Notes under the pieces: model-generated
Seen by the model: only the letters and a program-made list of their open reading frames with translations
Database searches by the model: none
Told to the model about the DNA's origin: nothing
Made by a program: the position numbers and the translations under genes
From: Caulobacteraceae bacterium
Lineage (GTDB): Bacteria; Pseudomonadota; Alphaproteobacteria; Caulobacterales; Caulobacteraceae
DNA length: 5,618 nucleotides
NCBI GenBank assembly: GCA_947501315.1
Contig: CANMXH010000147.1
Location: forward strand, 1-5,618
Direction of reading: 5' to 3'
Part shown: positions 5,105 through 5,618 of the stretch, one piece after another
Layout of the letters: the number at the start of each line of letters is the position of its first letter
How positions within the stretch are numbered: position 1 is the stretch's first letter

Positions 5105-5618
5105 GCCGCCGCGACGACCTGAGCCCGGACGACCGCCGCATCTGGGCCCGCGTCGCCGGTTCGGTCACGCCCCGCAAGCCGAAGAAGGCCCTCCTGATCA
5201 CGCCGGGGGTCGCCGTGGTCGACCCCGCCGCCGCACCCTATCCGAAGGGCTTGACCCGGCCCCGCCCCACCCCGCCGGGCTGGAGCCCACCCGCGCCGGC
5301 GCCGGCCCGCCCGCGCGGCCACCCCGAAGAGCTGGAGCCGCGCCGCCAGCGCCGCCTGTCGCGCGAACGCGATCCGATCGAGGCGAAGATCGACCTGCAC
5401 GGCTATGGCCGTTTCCAGGCCCAGGATGCCCTGACCGCCTTTCTGATGGGGGCCCAGGCGCGCGGCTACCGGTCCGTGCTTGTGGTGACCGGCCAGGGCC
5501 GGCGCGGCGGCACCGGCGTCATCCGCGCCTCGGTGCATGAATGGCTGCAGGCCCCGGCGCTGAGAGGCGTGGTGTCCGGCTTCGCCGCTGCCGCCCGCCA
5601 TCACGGCGGCGACGGGGC
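5101..5618 (+). CDS. Smr-domain protein (Smr/MutS2 C-terminal family), cut by right window edge
   Basis: 172 codons are visible before the edge, with no stop. Residues 1-30 are charged (DDLSPDDRRIWARV). Residues 40-90 form a Pro/Arg-rich linker, probably disordered. Residues 95-172 form the Smr domain: IDLHGYG (97-103, the DLHG motif), QAQDALTAFL, GYRSVLVVTGQGRRGGTGVIR (122-142, the TGxG loop), then VHEWLQAP...VSGFAAAARHHGGDG. Smr domains are nucleic-acid-binding modules, several with endonuclease activity; the stand-alone alphaproteobacterial type with this layout has no settled function. Perhaps 10 residues are missing (the usual GA.YV.LRR ending). The start is set by the ATG at 5101, which overlaps the regulator's TGA in an ATGA junction and suggests translational coupling; no strong ribosome-binding site is seen. 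Confidence 0.92.
   Translation, partial: MSRRDDLSPDDRRIWARVAGSVTPRKPKKALLITPGVAVVDPAAAPYPKGLTRPRPTPPGWSPPAPAPARPRGHPEELEPRRQRRLSRERDPIEAKIDLHGYGRFQAQDALTAFLMGAQARGYRSVLVVTGQGRRGGTGVIRASVHEWLQAPALRGVVSGFAAAARHHGGDG

Noticed and set aside
4831..5604. 257-codon minus-strand open frame opposite the HTH and Smr genes
   Set aside because: Arg/Ala/Gly-rich shadow frame with no motif. The + strand carries recognisable HTH and Smr domains.

Overview
The window is GC-rich (about two-thirds G+C by eye, with third codon positions almost all G or C). Its genes, together with heptamer intergenic repeats of the GAGTGGC type, suggest an alphaproteobacterium of the Caulobacterales, most likely Brevundimonas or a close relative. 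The taxonomic call is inference from gene content and protein style, not from a marker gene.

Left part, minus strand: rsmI (16S rRNA C1402 2'-O-methyltransferase) runs off the left edge and lacks only its last residues. Upstream of it lie about 470 bases with no convincing gene, G-rich on the + strand and ending in short GTCCGC/GCGGAC hairpins. Then comes a small minus-strand gene (82 aa, unknown function, clearly lower G+C) flanked on both sides by such hairpins. Next are hemW (radical-SAM haem chaperone) and rdgB (XTP/dITP pyrophosphatase), in the order rdgB-hemW on the minus strand. They are separated by a 127-base palindromic element: four AGTGGCG heptamers facing about four and a half CGCCACT heptamers, with further hairpins between.

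Right part, plus strand: an AT-rich stretch with a perfect 17-base palindrome separates rdgB from a divergent set of genes. These are a 38-aa single-pass membrane peptide with a good ribosome-binding site, a four-helix DUF2975 membrane protein, an 86-aa XRE/YozG-like helix-turn-helix regulator, and an Smr-domain protein whose ATG overlaps the regulator's stop and which runs off the right edge. DUF2975 plus a YozG-like regulator is a recurring pair of unknown function.

The left genes are housekeeping functions (ribosome modification, nucleotide-pool cleaning, haem handling). The right cluster is the least characterised part. I see no phage, insertion-sequence, CRISPR or defence system. The most interesting items are the two intergenic repeat families, the repeat-flanked small gene, and the small membrane peptide ahead of the DUF2975/HTH pair.
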